Assembly: GCF_900187855.1 (NCBI RefSeq)
Contig: NZ_FYEG01000007.1
Span: 1-64,000 of the forward strand
Source of the DNA: Actinomyces minihominis
GTDB taxonomy: Bacteria; Actinomycetota; Actinomycetes; Actinomycetales; Actinomycetaceae
Direction of reading: 5' to 3'
Length of the DNA: 64,000 nt
A program made the position numbers and the translations under genes. The notes beneath the pieces were generated by a model. It searched no databases, was not told the origin of the DNA, and saw only the letters and a program-made list of their open reading frames with translations. This document shows positions 45,640 to 54,181 of the stretch, one piece after another; position 1 is the first letter of the stretch; every line of letters starts with the position of its first letter.

Positions 45640-47177
45640 CAGACTTCCTCGTCTTCACTATCGGGACCGTTCGGACCCATTTCGATATCGGTGGTGGCGG
45701 CAAGGTCGTCCGCAACGGATTCGACGATGCGTTCAAACATGCGCTGGTAGGAGGCATCCAGGCGGGAAATCCCCCCGAAGCGCACCGCTGTCCCGCCCCC
45801 AGTCTCCGAGCCGGGTTCAACCCGCACCCAGATCCTGCGGTACTGGAACATGAAGGTGATGCACATGCCCACCACCAGCATGATGGAGCCGATCCACATC
45901 CAGATCGCCCCCGGATCCTTGCGGACCAGAATCCCGGTGAACTGGTTCTCCCGTTCAAAGGTCACCTCGTATGAGCCCACCAGCTCGGAGTCACCCTGCG
46001 TCAGCTGCGTGGCCGCAATCGGTTGCTCCGTGTCGAGGGCGTACAGCTCAACCGCAGCCATGCCGACGAGAATGCTTGAGTTCGGCTGGCCCGAGGCGGC
46101 TGTGGCAACAATGACCTCAAGGTTCTTCTCAGGGATCTCAATGCGACCCACCGCGTTGAGGCCGTCAGCCGAGGTCCACTGCAGCGGGATGGCGCCCTCG
46201 AACAGGTCGGATCCGTCCATGTCCCTGATCAGGAAATCAGCTGCAATACCGAAGCTCTGCTGATGGAAGCGGAAGCCGCCGTAGCTGAGGGGAGAGTTGA
46301 CCCGCACCTCCTGGGTCGCCACCACCTCGCCGCCCTCAGAGATCTCCAGTTCAGAAACGTAGTCGGCCGGGCGCCCGTCCTCCGTGTAGGAGTCGGCGAA
46401 TGAGTGTGCCGTCAGAACCAGGTCAGAACCGTGCCCGACCTCGACGGAGCCACCCACCGGTACCGACTTGAGGTCGTCGATTCCCCAGGTGGAGCTGATG
46501 ACGAAGGCCGCCAGGATGATGATGAAGGCCGTGTGGGCGAGGACGGTGCCGATCCCGGACCAGGAGTAGCGGTCTCCGTAGACCGAGTGCGGATCGCGGG
46601 GGTCCGGTAGAACACGGAAGCGGTTCTCCCGCAGCACGTCCTCGGCGGTCTGAAGCGAAACTTCGGTTGAGGCCGGCGCCACCACCGTGGCGCGGTAACG
46701 GGCCCGGTCAAAGAAGCGTTTGGCGACGTGGACTCGAGGCTGCTTGGAGCGGCGCACCAGCTCCGGAATGCGGTGGGTGGTGCAGGCCGCCACGCTGAGT
46801 CCCAGCATGGTGACGACGATGTAGAAACCGATGGAAGTATAGGCGTGGAAGAAACCCAGGCCATTGAGGATTCCTGCAAAGGCCCCGTAGTTGGGTCCCA
46901 CCTGCGCCAAGAAGGCCTGCTTGGCTGCCGGATCCGAGAAGGTCCCCGGCGCTGCCTGAACTACCAGTGAGCCGATGACCGCGTAGAAGGCCAGCAGCAG
47001 AATCAGGACCAGCCCGACCGTTTTCGAGTAGAAGAAGCGGTAGATCCACCGGAAGATTTCCAGGACTCCGACATCGGCCCGGTCCTGGTGTTTGGCGTCT
47101 TCATGGCCCACCGTATCGGTGAGGACGGCTCCCTCACCCACTCCGTCTCCAGAGGGTCCACGTTCACCCTGTGTCAT
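45639..47177 (-). CDS. resB: Cytochrome c biogenesis protein ResB
   Basis: A 512-residue partner of CcsB in System II cytochrome c maturation. Three helices lie in the first half (~50-75, ~115-140, ~215-235), then a large outside domain (~240-430), and a fourth helix (~430-450). The stretch SYGGFRFHQQSFG is a typical ResB segment. The N-terminal 45 residues and C-terminal 50 are acidic and variable. It is placed between ccdA (14-base gap) and ccsB. Confidence 0.94.
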   Translation of the reverse strand: MTQGERGPSGDGVGEGAVLTDTVGHEDAKHQDRADVGVLEIFRWIYRFFYSKTVGLVLILLLAFYAVIGSLVVQAAPGTFSDPAAKQAFLAQVGPNYGAFAGILNGLGFFHAYTSIGFYIVVTMLGLSVAACTTHRIPELVRRSKQPRVHVAKRFFDRARYRATVVAPASTEVSLQTAEDVLRENRFRVLPDPRDPHSVYGDRYSWSGIGTVLAHTAFIIILAAFVISSTWGIDDLKSVPVGGSVEVGHGSDLVLTAHSFADSYTEDGRPADYVSELEISEGGEVVATQEVRVNSPLSYGGFRFHQQSFGIAADFLIRDMDGSDLFEGAIPLQWTSADGLNAVGRIEIPEKNLEVIVATAASGQPNSSILVGMAAVELYALDTEQPIAATQLTQGDSELVGSYEVTFERENQFTGILVRKDPGAIWMWIGSIMLVVGMCITFMFQYRRIWVRVEPGSETGGGTAVRFGGISRLDASYQRMFERIVESVADDLAATTDIEMGPNGPDSEDEEV

Positions 47178-47191
47178 CTTTTTCCTTCTCC

Positions 47192-47995
47192 CTAGAGGCT
47201 TCCAAATGTCAGGCCACTGAGAGGGGCCAGCAGGTCAGTAATCATCAAGAATCCGAGGATCAGCAGCAGAATCCCGCTGATGACGCGGATGGTGGGGCCA
47301 TACTTCGCGAGGCCACCCAGGCGTGCCGTGACGCCATGAACCCCCAGGGCAAGCAGCAGCATGGGAGCCCCGAGGCCGAGGCAGAAGGTCACCATCAGTG
47401 CCAGTCCCCCGGCCGCAGTTTCACTGTTCATCGACATGCCGATGATGACGCCGAGGACGGGACCAACACACGGTGACAGGCCCGCCGCGAAAGCAACCCC
47501 GATCGCAGCCGAACGTGCCGGGCTGGGTGGTGCGGTCAGGTCAATCCGTCCGAGGACGGCTGCCTGATCCGCCTTGGAACCCAGACGGAGGAAACCCAGG
47601 GAGTAGAGGCCCAGCAGAATCAGGATGATCCCACCGCCGATCCTCACCGCGGTTCGCAGCCCCGCCAGGGCGGCCCCGAGGGCGGTCAGAGCCCCCCATA
47701 GCGCCACGAACACCACGGTGAAGCCCAGGATGAAGGCCACGGTGTTGACCAGCGGAGAAACTCTGCGCGCCCCTGTTACCCCTTTTCCGCCCGCTGCCCT
47801 TGGCGCCGGGGCCGAGCGGATAAATCCATCCCGATCAGGCCGTCCCGCTCCCACCAGGGCCGGAATCTTGACGCGTTCCTCTGCCATACCTCCGGCCAGG
47901 TATCCCACGAACACCGGCACGATTGGTAGGAAGCAGGGGGAGGCGAAAGCAATCACCCCCGCCAGAAATGCAATGGGTAGCGTCACGGACTCCAC
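47192..47995 (-). CDS. ccdA: Cytochrome c biogenesis protein CcdA
   Basis: A 267-residue membrane protein with six or seven helices that passes electrons from cytoplasmic thioredoxin to the outside thioredoxin TlpA/ResA. The redox Cys of helix 1 is in FASPCFLPIVPVFVGYL, and that of helix 4 in AAGLSPCVGPVLG. A 25-residue loop after helix 1 is longer than in typical CcdA. GTG 47995 starts three bases after the TPR stop. Confidence 0.95.
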   Translation of the reverse strand: MESVTLPIAFLAGVIAFASPCFLPIVPVFVGYLAGGMAEERVKIPALVGAGRPDRDGFIRSAPAPRAAGGKGVTGARRVSPLVNTVAFILGFTVVFVALWGALTALGAALAGLRTAVRIGGGIILILLGLYSLGFLRLGSKADQAAVLGRIDLTAPPSPARSAAIGVAFAAGLSPCVGPVLGVIIGMSMNSETAAGGLALMVTFCLGLGAPMLLLALGVHGVTARLGGLAKYGPTIRVISGILLLILGFLMITDLLAPLSGLTFGSL

Positions 47996-47998
47996 AGG

Positions 47999-48667
47999 CT
48001 AGTTCCCGTCCATCGACTCGGTCGAGGTCTGCTCGGTTTCAAACTCTGTCATGTGCTGGCTGATCGCGGCGGCCTCGGTCGATTCGGGGTCAATTTCGAT
48101 AACCCGTGCCCAGGCCTCCTGTGCTCCAGCTTCATCAACCGGTTCCTGGGACATGTAGTAGTACCCCATGTTGTACCAGGCAGCCACATTCTCCGGGTCC
48201 AGCTCGATGACCTCACGCCACTGCTCCGCGGCGCCGTCCAGGTTCCGGCTGTTGAAGTACTGCACCCCCAGGGCCAGGCGGGCATCAACATCGGTGGGGT
48301 CCAGTTCAACGGCTGCAACCAGTTCAGCCAGTCCTTCTACCGAAGACCCCTTCTGCTGGCCCGACCCCATCTGGGAAACATCGGGGTGACCGTCCGGGTA
48401 CTGCTGGCCGCCCCCAAGGGACTGGCTGCCGACATAGATGCCCCCGACGATGCCGATGATGAGGGCGATGATTATGCCCACCCTCAGGCTCAGCGGCAGC
48501 TGGGTGTAGCGGATCCTCTTCGGAGCCTCGTCACCCACCCCACCCGCTGCCTCGGTTTTGGGGGACTTAGCCCGAGGACGAGAGAAGATATCGTCATCGT
48601 CCTCGAGGTCATCGTAGAAGTCCTCCTCAATGTCATCCGTCGTATTCGGCCCGTGCTCTCTACTCAT
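47999..48667 (-). CDS. TPR protein of the nitrite-reductase/cytochrome c operon
   Basis: A 222-residue protein. The N-terminal ~65 residues are acidic and cytoplasmic, a single helix spans ~80-100, and the outside part (~135-210) has at least two tetratricopeptide repeats (ARLALGVQYFNSRNLDGAAE; AWYNMGYYYMSQEPVDEAGA). The order in the operon suggests an NrfG/CcmI-like apocytochrome chaperone. ATG 48667 overlaps the nrfA stop by 8 bases; a longer frame to 48727 is less likely. Partner binding is inferred. Confidence 0.82.
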   Translation of the reverse strand: MSREHGPNTTDDIEEDFYDDLEDDDDIFSRPRAKSPKTEAAGGVGDEAPKRIRYTQLPLSLRVGIIIALIIGIVGGIYVGSQSLGGGQQYPDGHPDVSQMGSGQQKGSSVEGLAELVAAVELDPTDVDARLALGVQYFNSRNLDGAAEQWREVIELDPENVAAWYNMGYYYMSQEPVDEAGAQEAWARVIEIDPESTEAAAISQHMTEFETEQTSTESMDGN

Positions 48668-50144
48668 CTGAACTCGTTGCAGCATCTGTCGAAGTGGAAC
48701 CGTGGGCCGCGTTGGAAACCGAGACATCTGAGGCCTCTAGCTCTGACATCGGCACCCCGCGCAGCACCAGCTGACCCTTGCGTGCTGCATCGAGGGACTG
48801 GTTGAGGACACGCTGGGAGTAGTCGGGGGCGTGGAAGCCGTAGGAGTTCTCCGAGTAGAGGTAGTCGACGTAGAACGACGCTTTGTTCTGGAACATCCGG
48901 GCATTCTCCAGGTACTCCTCAGGCGTACCATCATTCTGGGCTGCCGTCAGGTCCTTGATGAGGGCGACCACGGCATCCAGGGCGATATCACGGGAGGCGA
49001 CAAACCGGGACTGGATATCGTCGACCCTGTTCTTCAGCGTGTCTCCGCGCGTGTCGTGGCAGGCACCGCAAGCGGCATTGTAGTTCGCCACCGGTGAGGT
49101 GATCTGGTGGTTGGAGATCTTTCCGGATCCCTCACGCTGGTAGGGCATATGGCAGTCGGAGCAGGAAACCCCGTTGGCTGCGTGAACACCCTGCGACCAG
49201 ACATCGAACTCGGGGTGCTGGGCCTTCAGAACCTCGGCTCCGGTGTCCGCGTGGATCCAGTCAACATGCCCGTTTTCCTGGTAGGTTTCCCAAATTCCAT
49301 CAATATCGAGGCCGTTGGACCAGGGGAAGACCAGAACCTTATCTTCACCGGCAAAGTAGTACTCAACGTGGCACTGGGCGCAGACGTAGGAGCGCATCTC
49401 ATTGCGGGTGGCGTCCCGGTTGACGTCGTAGTTCTCTATGCCCTCCTCATACAGTTTGACCTTGGCGATGCCGGTTTCAAAAGCAGGGCGTGTAATGCGC
49501 AACTCCATCGTGTCGGGGTTATGGCAGTCGATACAGGAGACGGGATGTTCCGCCATGGGGAGGACCTCTGGCAGTGGCATAGTGCCGAGTTTGAGGAAGC
49601 CTTCCTCAACGTTGCCATCACCCAGTTCCTCATAGATTCCCACCATCGAGGCGTGGCAGTTAATGCAGGTACCAGGCTGATTGAACTCAAGCTGGCGGCG
49701 CGTGAAGGCCTGGTCAAGGGTCATGTAGGCGTGACCGCGAGCGTGACGGTACTCCGTGGCAAAGGGGTAGCCCGCCCAGAGGACTTTAAGCCGAGGATCC
49801 TCCACCGTCTTGTCTGCTGTCACCTCGGTGCGGGGATCGCCCTCAACATCGTGTTCCACCAGTTCCTGGCTGTGGTTGGCGGGGGTGAACTCTTCGGTCG
49901 CCAGCCACCCTTCGTACTGGCTGGGGAAGTTCTGTCCCCAGGCGGCCGGGTCATACATGTTCTCCGCGGTAAGCGGGGTGACCTTGGCCGGGGAGGTGGC
50001 ACTTTCCTGCTGGTGCTGCAGGATGCTCATGAGGAGAGCGGTGATCGTAAAGGTCACCGCGATTGCGGCGGCGATGATCAGAACGACCCAGATGGGTTTG
50101 ATTTGAATGGTGCTGGCGCCTTTGGCTGCCTTCTTCTCGCTCAC
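48660..50144 (-). CDS. nrfA: Cytochrome c nitrite reductase (ammonifying)
   Basis: A 494-residue pentahaem enzyme that reduces nitrite to ammonium with six electrons, anchored by one N-terminal helix (~17-40) instead of being free. Five haem motifs: CINCH (160), CIDCH (204), CAQCH (255), CSDCH (328), CGACH (359). The first, the active-site haem, usually has CxxCK; here the ligand would be His164. Active-site positions Arg136 (RGHAY), Tyr262 with calcium ligand Glu261 (CHVEYYF) and His310 (QHPEFD) are all present. It takes electrons from NrfH, 9 bases upstream. Confidence 0.95.
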   Translation of the reverse strand: MSEKKAAKGASTIQIKPIWVVLIIAAAIAVTFTITALLMSILQHQQESATSPAKVTPLTAENMYDPAAWGQNFPSQYEGWLATEEFTPANHSQELVEHDVEGDPRTEVTADKTVEDPRLKVLWAGYPFATEYRHARGHAYMTLDQAFTRRQLEFNQPGTCINCHASMVGIYEELGDGNVEEGFLKLGTMPLPEVLPMAEHPVSCIDCHNPDTMELRITRPAFETGIAKVKLYEEGIENYDVNRDATRNEMRSYVCAQCHVEYYFAGEDKVLVFPWSNGLDIDGIWETYQENGHVDWIHADTGAEVLKAQHPEFDVWSQGVHAANGVSCSDCHMPYQREGSGKISNHQITSPVANYNAACGACHDTRGDTLKNRVDDIQSRFVASRDIALDAVVALIKDLTAAQNDGTPEEYLENARMFQNKASFYVDYLYSENSYGFHAPDYSQRVLNQSLDAARKGQLVLRGVPMSELEASDVSVSNAAHGSTSTDAATSSDE

Positions 50145-50153
50145 TGCTTTCTC

Positions 50154-50639
50154 CTAGTCATGTCCGACGCCGGAATGGCAGCGAACGCAATCAAACTCTT
50201 TATCGGCCCCAAAGACGACCGGGTGGCGGATGTCGGCCGTGACCTGCTCGTGGCAGTAGAGGCAGGCACGGTTGGTGATGTTGGTGGTGTTCGAACGGGC
50301 TTCAATGTTCTCCGGGAAGTCACCGGTGGTGAACTTGAGGGCGTGCATGAAGCCGTTCTCTGCCTTGATGGCGTACTTGGCAACCATGTTCTCGTGGGGA
50401 ACGTGGCAGTCATTGCAAGTTGCGAAAGGCTGGTGCGGTCCAGCTGCCCAAGAGTCTAGGTAGGGCTCCATGACGTGGCAGTTGGCGCACGATTCTGGAT
50501 TGGAGGAAAAGTATGAGAAACCCTTGGCGAAGATGAACGTGTAGGCCGCCAGTCCGATGGCACCGCCAACCAGAACTGCTGCTACAACCCAGAGGACCAC
50601 GCCGCTGCGCCGAACCGGGCGTTTCGCCAACTGTTCCAT
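50154..50639 (-). CDS. nrfH: NrfH, NapC/NirT-type quinol dehydrogenase
   Basis: A 161-residue membrane-anchored tetrahaem cytochrome that oxidises menaquinol and feeds NrfA. One helix (~13-35) is followed by haem motifs CANCH (51), CNDCH (75), CLYCH (126) and CVRCH (151). CANCHVM has the Met typical of the first haem in the NrfH group. ATG 50639 is chosen with AGGGG six bases upstream; a longer frame to 50663 has no site. It opens the minus-strand operon; promoter elements must lie in 50640-50826 but none is distinct. Confidence 0.94.
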   Translation of the reverse strand: MEQLAKRPVRRSGVVLWVVAAVLVGGAIGLAAYTFIFAKGFSYFSSNPESCANCHVMEPYLDSWAAGPHQPFATCNDCHVPHENMVAKYAIKAENGFMHALKFTTGDFPENIEARSNTTNITNRACLYCHEQVTADIRHPVVFGADKEFDCVRCHSGVGHD

Positions 50640-50826
50640 GAGGGCCCCTGCTGTCGTCACCAATGCCTGGCAGCATCTTGCTCTTCTGTCCCCTTCAGAC
50701 TAACGAGAGCGCGGGGGCGCCCGAGGGGCTCCGTGGGAGTCAACCTCTACGAGGGTGTCACAGCCTGGTAACAGCGGGCCTATTTTGGGACCAATTGCCC
50801 AGGTCTACGCGACAGGTGTCACAGCT

Positions 50827-51765
50827 CTAGCCAGCCGACTGGGTCGGCGGCAAAGCAGAGGCCATGGCAATCTCCGGCGTACCAAACCAGGCGTTGAAAT
50901 AGGCGTAGAAGTTGGCGTTGCCCACCGAGGAGCAGGAGTTCGTCCGTCCCGTAAATACGCCCTCATTCGGCTGGTAGGGGGTGTAGTTGTAGAGGTTCGA
51001 GGTCGCCTGATTCTCAACGAACACTGTGGAACCACCGCAATCGGCACCCGGAGCGTAGGGGATGAAGTCCTCCCGCTGGGCATCTGTCATGAACATCTCT
51101 GGTTTCTGCTGGTAGACGCGGAACTGGCGTGCCGCATAGTAAACCTGAGTGGCGAAACCAAAGTAGGTGGGGTCACAGTTGGATGAGTCGGGGCACGCAA
51201 ATCCCATGGCGATGGTGTAGCGGGTTTCGTTCAGGCGGTGTCCTGAAGCCGTGATGAGGCCCTGCTCTTTCTGCAGGGTGGTCAGCAGGACCTGGGGATT
51301 GATATTGCAGGCGTGGGCGGCCTTCCAAATGATGGAGGCCGCACTGTCCCCCGCCTCTCCCTCGAACGAGAAGCAGTAGTCATCTGCCGCGAAGGTGGGG
51401 CTGTCCTCGCGATACTCCGTGATGCAGGGGGTGCCGTCGGATCCGGTGCGACAGCCCTGATTCCACTGCAGTAGGAAGCCCTCGATCTGCTCCAGGCTGT
51501 AGGCTTCGGTGTCGAAAAACTTCTCATCGGAGATGATATTCGCGGGGTTAAACCCCTCATAGCTGAGGGGTGGCGTCATCGGTTCCGGTTCAAACGGCAC
51601 CACTTCAGCCAGTTCGCCCGCCCCGTTATCGACCGTGTTCATTCCGCCCAGCCAGGTGCTTCCCACCTTGAAGACGAGGGCGATGAAGAACGCCGCGAAG
51701 AGGAGGAGTGCTAGAAGCAGCACCCCTCGCCCTCGACGGCGCCCCCGAGAGTTTCTAGCGGCCAA
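50827..51765 (-). CDS. Membrane-anchored lysozyme-like/hemagglutinin-type protein
   Basis: A protein of about 312 residues. A basic RNSRGRRRGRG stretch precedes one helix (~15-38), then a long outside domain. NINPQVLLTTLQKEQGLIT resembles the lysozyme-like Glu region of actinobacterial hemagglutinin-annotated proteins. GTP-CITE, DDYCFSF, AHACN, FACPDSSNC and NSCSSVG supply cysteines for disulfides. It may cut or bind peptidoglycan. The start is unclear: TTG 51765 overlaps the phosphatase stop by 11 bases. Confidence 0.72.
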   Translation of the reverse strand: MAARNSRGRRRGRGVLLLALLLFAAFFIALVFKVGSTWLGGMNTVDNGAGELAEVVPFEPEPMTPPLSYEGFNPANIISDEKFFDTEAYSLEQIEGFLLQWNQGCRTGSDGTPCITEYREDSPTFAADDYCFSFEGEAGDSAASIIWKAAHACNINPQVLLTTLQKEQGLITASGHRLNETRYTIAMGFACPDSSNCDPTYFGFATQVYYAARQFRVYQQKPEMFMTDAQREDFIPYAPGADCGGSTVFVENQATSNLYNYTPYQPNEGVFTGRTNSCSSVGNANFYAYFNAWFGTPEIAMASALPPTQSAG

Positions 51766-52246
51766 GATCGTTGCGCATGTGCTCGAGGAGGCCGTCAGTG
51801 GCGTCCTCGATAATCTCCAGGGTCTCAACGAAATCCTCGATATCGCCGTACCAGGGGTCGGGAACGTCGAGGTCGGTCCGTGAGTCCGCGTCGCTGGCGA
51901 ACTCACGCCAGAGACGGATTTCCGGCTGGTCTTCCTCAGGAAGAGATTTTGCCAGTCGCTCTAGTGCGCGTTTGTGTTCGCGGGTCATCGGCAGGACGAG
52001 GTCGTAGCTGGCGAGGTCAGACCTGGTGACCTGCTGGGCACCCCGCACCGGAGTCTGGTAGCCGCCCTCACGCAGGATCTTCTGAGCGCGGTAGTCGATG
52101 GGATTCCCCACCTCGTAGGCGGTAATCGCAGCCGACTGCACCTCCACATCCATACCGGCCTCATTCGCCACTGCCTGCAGCACGACCTCTGCCATGGGGG
52201 AGCGACAGATGTTACCCGTACAGATGGTTAGGACACGATAGGTCAA
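51755..52246 (-). CDS. Low-molecular-weight protein-tyrosine phosphatase
   Basis: A 163-residue cytoplasmic phosphatase. The P-loop CTGNICRS (Cys9 to Arg15) is the C-x5-R-S active site and DPWYGD the general-acid loop. It dephosphorylates phosphotyrosine or small aryl phosphates. The TTG start overlaps the DUF1684 stop as TTGA, showing coupled translation. No tyrosine kinase gene is nearby. Confidence 0.94.
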   Translation of the reverse strand: MTYRVLTICTGNICRSPMAEVVLQAVANEAGMDVEVQSAAITAYEVGNPIDYRAQKILREGGYQTPVRGAQQVTRSDLASYDLVLPMTREHKRALERLAKSLPEEDQPEIRLWREFASDADSRTDLDVPDPWYGDIEDFVETLEIIEDATDGLLEHMRNDLGR

Positions 52247-53040
52247 GGTCTCACAACCTTCTTTTCACCGGCTTTGACCTGGGCATCAATCCGGTTCGAG
52301 GCCGGTGGCTTGGGACAGGTTCCATAGGGACTCATGTGCGCGGGGAAGATGGTGGCGCGGTTGAAGTCGATCACCACGGTCTCCCCATCAACCGACAGTG
52401 GGGCCGTACGCCACCCAGCAGTCGTGTCACCGCTGGACTTGTCGTAGAAGTACACCGAGGACTTTTCCGGTCCTGTTCCCGTCACCACCAGTGTTGCGGT
52501 GCGGTCTTTGGGCAGTGCCACCTCGGCCTCACCCCAGGTGTTGATGACGTGGGAACCACCCTCAACTGCGGCATCGACCGTAATCTCACGAACCTCGTCG
52601 TAGGGCAGCATGCGGCCTCGAACCACCCATTTGGGGTCGAACTTAAAACGGGCGATCCGGTAGTCATTTTCCAGCGCCGGCGCGTGCGGGTCTCGGACCC
52701 TGATGCCGGGCTTACCGAAGCGGTACATCACCTCGATCTCACGACCCTTTGAGTCGCGGTAGGACCGGTCTGTGACACCGGGGGCGACCTCGATGACCAC
52801 CTCTCCGGTGACCTTTTCGTCGCCTCGGTACAGGGGGTCTTCCTCAGTGATTAGAGCGGTGATGGTCTGCCCGTCCTCACTGGAACTCCACAGGCCCGGG
52901 AAGTTGCTGAGTTCCTTCGGAGTTTGATCCAGCCAGGTCAGCTCAACCAAAGAGAACCAGCCGTAGGGCTCTTTCAGAGAGGCGTCCCGCTGCTCTCTCC
53001 ACTCACTCCAGCTTTTTTCAGTCCCGAACGGGTGCGACAT
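52243..53040 (-). CDS. DUF1684 protein
   Basis: A 265-residue protein of the DUF1684 family. It opens with SWSEWREQRDASLKEPYGWFS, the common W-R-x-x-R-x-x-x-L-x-x-x-x-G-W-L start; later blocks are RGRMLPYDEVRE (VPY-like), FDFNRA-like VIDFNRATIFPAHMSPYGTC and PKPPASNRIDAQVKAGEK. The family's function is unknown. Good ribosome site GAGGAGG before the ATG. It begins a minus-strand set ahead of the phosphatase. Confidence 0.88.
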   Translation of the reverse strand: MSHPFGTEKSWSEWREQRDASLKEPYGWFSLVELTWLDQTPKELSNFPGLWSSSEDGQTITALITEEDPLYRGDEKVTGEVVIEVAPGVTDRSYRDSKGREIEVMYRFGKPGIRVRDPHAPALENDYRIARFKFDPKWVVRGRMLPYDEVREITVDAAVEGGSHVINTWGEAEVALPKDRTATLVVTGTGPEKSSVYFYDKSSGDTTAGWRTAPLSVDGETVVIDFNRATIFPAHMSPYGTCPKPPASNRIDAQVKAGEKKVVRP

Positions 53041-53120
53041 TGCGCCTCCTCAACTTTGAAGTCTTTACTAACAGCCTAGTCAGTCCCGGCCCGAACGGAG
53101 TTGGCCGACGTCTATCGTGG

Positions 53121-54062
53121 TCATGAACCCGCGCATGTCAAACCCTGTTGCAGGGACACAAGGTTGGAGCGAAACACGTCGGTCAAGGTCTTGTCGGGGT
53201 TGGCCTGCACCTCAAGTGGATCCAGAGTCAGCTGCTGCACCCCGAGGGTGGCGGCAATCTTGTTGGTATTCTCTGAGTCCTCATGGTCATGGTCGTGATC
53301 ACCGGTGGGCTCGACGAACATCGCGGTGATGCCGCGTTCGTTGATGAGGTTCTTGACCTCGCGCAACCGCGCCGGGGACGGCTCTGCTTCCGGGTCCACC
53401 CCCATCACACCGACCTGGTCGAGGTCGTAGCGGGCCGCCAGGTAGCCGAAGGCCTCGTGGGAGGTCAGCATGGTCTCGCCCGCGCAGCCCTCCAGGGCGG
53501 TCGCGTAGGCGTTGTCGAGCTCCTCCATCTCAGCCCTGAGCGCGGCCGCATTCGCCTCATAGGTGGCGGCGTGGGCCGGATCGGACTTCGACAACTGCTG
53601 GGCCAGCGCCTCTCCGATCGCAGCAACGTTGAGCGGGTTGAGCCAGACATGGGGGTCACCGTCGATGACCTCAGGACCTGTCACAGCCGCGAAACCATCG
53701 AGGGCCGAAACCCCGGTCTGATCAATCGCCGCTTCGACCGAGGGCTGGAACCCCTGCGAGAGGTAGAGAGCAAGGGAGGCCTTCGATAGCTTGGCGATCT
53801 GCGCGGGTGCCAGCTCCATGTCGTGGGCGTGGCCGCCCGTGGTCGACAGGTCCACAATCTGTACCTGGTCGCCCCCGACGGCCTCGGCAATGAACGCCAG
53901 CGGGTAGGCACTGACGGCAACCGCGGGAAGTTCGCCCCCTCCGGTCACCTCCGACTGCGACGCAGAGTCCGCCGCACCGGCAGCGCACCCTCCCAGAACG
54001 GTAGCTATCAGAGCGATACCAACGACGCCGGTCAGCGACGTCTTCTTCCAGGAAAGTGCCAT
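53121..54062 (-). CDS. ZnuA-like metal ABC transporter substrate-binding lipoprotein
   Basis: A 313-residue lipoprotein with lipobox LGGC (Cys26). It binds zinc or manganese: ligand positions are His80 (GGHAHDMEL), His138 (DPHVWLNP), His202 (TSHEAFGYLA) and an acidic residue near the C-terminus. A His/Asp-rich stretch GDHDHDHED lies at ~255-262, in the C-terminal lobe, not after the first ligand as in typical ZnuA. Neither ATPase nor permease genes follow, so partners must be elsewhere. A possible Zur site is 72 bases upstream. Confidence 0.9.
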   Translation of the reverse strand: MALSWKKTSLTGVVGIALIATVLGGCAAGAADSASQSEVTGGGELPAVAVSAYPLAFIAEAVGGDQVQIVDLSTTGGHAHDMELAPAQIAKLSKASLALYLSQGFQPSVEAAIDQTGVSALDGFAAVTGPEVIDGDPHVWLNPLNVAAIGEALAQQLSKSDPAHAATYEANAAALRAEMEELDNAYATALEGCAGETMLTSHEAFGYLAARYDLDQVGVMGVDPEAEPSPARLREVKNLINERGITAMFVEPTGDHDHDHEDSENTNKIAATLGVQQLTLDPLEVQANPDKTLTDVFRSNLVSLQQGLTCAGS

Positions 54063-54133
54063 GAGGATTCTCTTCTAATCTCTACAACGGGAACGCTGGG
54101 CCGAATGGTCAGCGTCCCCGATCGTACTCTTAG

Positions 54134-54148
54134 TGAGAATGAATGCCA
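54134..54148 (-). promoter_or_regulatory. Possible Zur box upstream of the ZnuA-like gene
   Basis: TGAGAATGAATGCCA resembles the TGAAAAT-x-ATTTTCA zinc-uptake repressor consensus with an imperfect right half, placed 72 bases ahead of the lipoprotein start. Only a partial match. Confidence 0.35.
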
Positions 54149-54181
54149 ATAAGGATGTGGCGCACCACAAGCTCACCCGGT

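Noticed and set aside
50750-50826. Repeated TGTCACAGC words before nrfH considered as a CRP/GlxR site
   Set aside because: They do not form the TGTGA-N6-TCACA palindrome, lie on the terminator side of the upstream gene and are too short to call.
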